Shown piece by piece: positions 61,953 to 64,000 of a DNA stretch of 64,000 nucleotides (within the stretch, counting starts at the first letter, position 1; each line of letters starts with the position of its first letter). A model generated the notes under the pieces. That model had not been told where the DNA came from, ran no database searches, and was given only the letters and a program-made list of their open reading frames with translations. A program made the translations under genes and the position numbers. Source of the stretch: Alphaproteobacteria bacterium (GTDB taxonomy: Bacteria; Pseudomonadota; Alphaproteobacteria; UBA2966); contig JABIFY010000020.1 in NCBI GenBank assembly GCA_018650465.1, positions 124,001 through 188,000 on the forward strand, given 5' to 3'.

Positions 61953-62987
61953 TTAGTTCAGAATCAATTCGCGAATGGCCGCTTCGTCCAGGCCATGCAA
62001 GCCGATAACCACCAGCTGGCTTTTGCGATCCTCGTCCGCGGCCCAGTCGCGATCATAATAGTGCTGGAAACGATCACCCACACCCTGGACCAGCAACCGC
62101 ATGTCTTTACCTTCAACGTCAATGAAGCCTTTCATGCGCAGCACATCATGTTCGGTCAGCACGCCACGCAATTTTTCCACAAAAATTTCCGGGCTGGTGA
62201 CAGTATCAAAGGAAACAACGAAGCTTTCGAAATCGTCATGCTCGTGATCATCTTCTTCATCGTGGTGCGAATGCCTGTTCTCCAGGTCGTCCTCAACGGC
62301 AGCTTCCAGGCCCAGCAAGGTTGTGGCATCGATGGCTCCGTGTTGCGTCGTAATGACTTTCACGGATTTGCCCAAGCTGTCTTTCAAATCCTGGGTGATC
62401 TGTGGCACATCTTCAGCAGCCAGCAAATCAGATTTGTTCATGACCACCAGATCCGCGCAGGCCAACTGGTCTTCAAACAGTTCGGCCAGGGGGCTGTCAT
62501 GATCCAGGTCGTCGTCGGCCTGGCGTTGGGCCTCAATTGCTTCCGGGTTTTCTGCAAATAGACCATCCGCAAAAGCAGGACCATCAACAACTGTGACGAC
62601 ACCATCGACTGTGATGCGGGTGCGTATGGCAGGCCAGTTAAAGGCCTTGAGCAGGGGTTTTGGTAATGCCAGACCGGAGGTTTCGATAATGATGTGGTCG
62701 ATACCGTCCGGGCGATCCAGCAGGGCTTCCATGGTGGGCACAAAATCATCGGCCACCGTGCAGCAGATGCAACCGTTGGCCAGTTCAACAATATCTTCTT
62801 CCGAACAGTTCTCTGCACCACAGGCCTTAAGGATATTGCCGTCCACGCCGACATCGCCAAATTCGTTGATGATCAGCGCCAGGCGTTTGCCGTTTGCGGT
62901 TTCCAGTAAATGCCGGATCATGGACGTTTTTCCAGCCCCCAGAAAACCGGTGATGACGGTAGCGGGAATGCGTTGCAGGTTGGTCAT
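61953..62987 (-). CDS. cobW: CobW-type cobalt GTPase metallochaperone
   Basis: 344 residues of the COG0523 G3E GTPase family. Walker A is GFLGAGKTSMIRHLL near residue 14, the metal motif is the C-x-C-C in ANGCICCTVADDF, Walker B and guanine specificity appear in HIIIETSGLALP and VMNKSDLL. A His/Asp/Glu-rich stretch (HSHHDEEDDHEHDDFES) lies before the CobW C-terminal domain. It supplies Co2+ for B12 synthesis, most likely to CobN next door. It overlaps cobU by 4 nt. Confidence 0.95.
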   Translation of the reverse strand: MTNLQRIPATVITGFLGAGKTSMIRHLLETANGKRLALIINEFGDVGVDGNILKACGAENCSEEDIVELANGCICCTVADDFVPTMEALLDRPDGIDHIIIETSGLALPKPLLKAFNWPAIRTRITVDGVVTVVDGPAFADGLFAENPEAIEAQRQADDDLDHDSPLAELFEDQLACADLVVMNKSDLLAAEDVPQITQDLKDSLGKSVKVITTQHGAIDATTLLGLEAAVEDDLENRHSHHDEEDDHEHDDFESFVVSFDTVTSPEIFVEKLRGVLTEHDVLRMKGFIDVEGKDMRLLVQGVGDRFQHYYDRDWAADEDRKSQLVVIGLHGLDEAAIRELILN

Positions 62988-63553
62988 TTGTTTAAATACT
63001 CATTATTTAAAGGTGCAGGATTGCGGCCCTTGAGGACAAGGGGCAGGCCGGCGGCGACGAACAGGACGTTATCCGCCACTTCGGCAATGCGTTGGTTCAT
63101 GATACCGGCATGATCGCGAAAGCGGCGGGCCAAGGCGTTGTCGGGCACAATACCCAAACCCGTTTCATTGGAAACCAGCACCACGGCTGTGCGGCTTTCC
63201 TTGAGGTAATCCGCCAAAGCCTTGATTTCAAATTCGATATCTCGTTCCGCCAACAAAATGTTCGTCAGCCACAGGGTCAGGCAGTCGACCAATATGGGCG
63301 TGCCCGACTTTGAAAGCACGGTCAGGCCAGTGACTAATTCAAAGGGAATTTCTTCAGTTTGCCAGTTCGGGCCGCGGCGGTCCTGATGTTCGGTCACACG
63401 TGTGGCCATCTCGTCATCACGCACCTCTGCCGTGGCGACATAGATCGCAGCCTGGTTCTCATGTGCGATGATCGCTTCGGCCAGTCGGCTTTTCCCGGAA
63501 CGGGCGCCGCCTGTTATCAAAGTGACCTCGCCTGGACGCATTAGTTTTGCCAT
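62984..63553 (-). CDS. cobU: Adenosylcobinamide kinase / adenosylcobinamide-phosphate guanylyltransferase
   Basis: 189 residues, bifunctional CobU (CobP). P-loop LITGGARSGKSRLAEAII near the N-terminus, VATAEVRDDEMATRVTEHQDRR, ILVDCLTLWLTNIL and VVLVSNETGLGIVPDNALARRFRD. It phosphorylates adenosylcobinamide and then forms adenosylcobinamide-GDP for CobS. It is the first gene behind the cobalamin riboswitch and is followed by cobW, cobN, cobO and cobQ in overlapping order. Confidence 0.96.
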   Translation of the reverse strand: MAKLMRPGEVTLITGGARSGKSRLAEAIIAHENQAAIYVATAEVRDDEMATRVTEHQDRRGPNWQTEEIPFELVTGLTVLSKSGTPILVDCLTLWLTNILLAERDIEFEIKALADYLKESRTAVVLVSNETGLGIVPDNALARRFRDHAGIMNQRIAEVADNVLFVAAGLPLVLKGRNPAPLNNEYLNK

Positions 63554-63604
63554 GTCCTGGCGTCTTCCCTCCGAAGAACGGTTAATTACCGGCCGTGCGC
63601 ATTT

Positions 63605-63765
63605 TCTGGCTTTGGATCAGTGCCTTTGATGAACCAGGCACGTCGCCATTTACAGTTGCGGGGGCAGCGCCGGACTGAAGCCTTCCTGAACAGGAAAACT
63701 TGACACCGGTTTCCGCGCGACAGCGGCGGCGACCATAGCATGGCTTTGGGCTGTGCGGCAATTGG
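63605..63765 (-). promoter_or_regulatory. Cobalamin riboswitch upstream of cobU
   Basis: On the minus strand the highly conserved B12 box GCGCTGCCCCCGCAACTGTA occupies 63670-63651. Upstream lies GGAAACCGGTG (about 63714-63704), matching the conserved GGGAA...GGTG element, and downstream lies AAAGGCACTG. The outer limits are approximate. It sits 50-200 nt before the cobU start, so AdoCbl binding should repress the cobU-cobW-cobN-cobO-cobQ transcript. Confidence 0.9.
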
Positions 63766-63809
63766 TTGGGCGAAGACTCATGATTACCCGGTTTGGCGTA
63801 TAATAAGGC

Positions 63810-64000
63810 CTAGGGAACAATCAGAGGTTCGCCATCACCTAGCTCACGGCGAACGGTGCCACAGATTTCACCATGGGTGACATTGGCCATGGCTGCGTTT
63901 ACGACACGGTCGTAGACATTTTCATCTTCGCTGTTGCAGGCGCGGGCGAGATCATCAATCGCCTTTTGCACAGCGCCCTGATCACGATCCTGCTTCCAGG
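63810..64000 (-). CDS. C-terminal fragment of a probable adenosylcobalamin-dependent acyl-CoA mutase
   Basis: The last ~63 codons of a minus-strand gene that enters from the right edge and stops at TAG 63812-63810. The reading frame gives W-K-Q-D-R-D, then [34 protein letters not shown] and [16 protein letters not shown]. The pattern resembles the C-terminus of methylmalonyl-CoA mutase catalytic subunits (A-x-A-x-V-T-x-G-E-I/W... followed by R-x-x-F/L-G). The short length makes this tentative. A B12-using mutase beside B12 genes would be sensible. Confidence 0.55.
   Translation of the reverse strand, partial: WKQDRDQGAVQKAIDDLARACNSEDENVYDRVVNAAMANVTHGEICGTVRRELGDGEPLIVP

Noticed and set aside
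1-64000. Mobile elements, CRISPR arrays, prophage, rRNA or tRNA genes
   Set aside because: I saw no transposase or integrase frames, repeat-spacer arrays, phage genes or recognisable RNA genes apart from the riboswitch.

Overview
The window looks like chromosomal DNA of an alphaproteobacterium, probably marine or host-associated and aerobic. The basis is the style of the genes: heterotetrameric sarcosine oxidase, a GbdR-like GlxA regulator, BetA/BetB, a gamma-butyrobetaine dioxygenase, a CobN-type cobaltochelatase and moderately GC-rich codon use. I cannot name genus or species. Genes are densely packed, with many 4-8 nt start/stop overlaps. I saw no rRNA, tRNA, CRISPR, phage or insertion sequence, and no gene-free stretch longer than 300 bases.

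Layout. (1) 1-3327: end of sarcosine oxidase alpha (soxA), soxG and creatinase, so creatine becomes sarcosine plus urea and sarcosine becomes glycine. (2) 3397-9461: a MocR regulator divergent from a molybdopterin oxidoreductase, a DUF1989 protein with pyrophosphatase, and an HpcH/HpaI aldolase. (3) 9550-20978: a GlxA/AraC regulator and a corrinoid C1 module (RACo-type activator, methyl-THF:corrinoid methyltransferase, MetF, MetV-like protein, PF13769 protein, DUF1638 protein, corrinoid protein), then a dimethylglycine-dehydrogenase-like flavoprotein, divergent from an MttB-family methyltransferase with no pyrrolysine codon. (4) 21026-33186: a 2OG oxygenase/SDR/HAD operon, divergent betB-betA, a five-component peptide-type ABC transporter encoded by four genes, and a short MetE-like protein. 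(5) 33183-40618: a minus-strand run of glycerophosphodiesterase, Zn-alcohol dehydrogenase, a TmpA/TmpB-like phosphonate oxygenase pair, gamma-butyrobetaine dioxygenase, a BKACE enzyme and a carnitine dehydrogenase-thioesterase fusion. (6) 40771-63553: 21 cobalamin synthesis and cobalt-handling genes, preceded at the right by a cobalamin riboswitch. (7) 63810-64000: C-terminal end of a probable B12-dependent acyl-CoA mutase.

How it fits together (inference from families and neighbourhood). Carnitine, gamma-butyrobetaine, glycerophosphocholine/choline and trimethylaminoethylphosphonate all converge on glycine betaine. Betaine is then demethylated by the MttB-family enzyme through the corrinoid protein to tetrahydrofolate, dimethylglycine by the flavoprotein, and sarcosine by sarcosine oxidase. 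Creatine enters at sarcosine. The neighbouring B12 genes would supply the corrinoid. The most interesting points are this corrinoid-based route in an apparently aerobic setting, its two uncharacterised companions (DUF1638 and PF13769), complementary charged tails on its components, the TmpAB-like pair, and a hybrid set of 'aerobic' and 'anaerobic' B12 genes.
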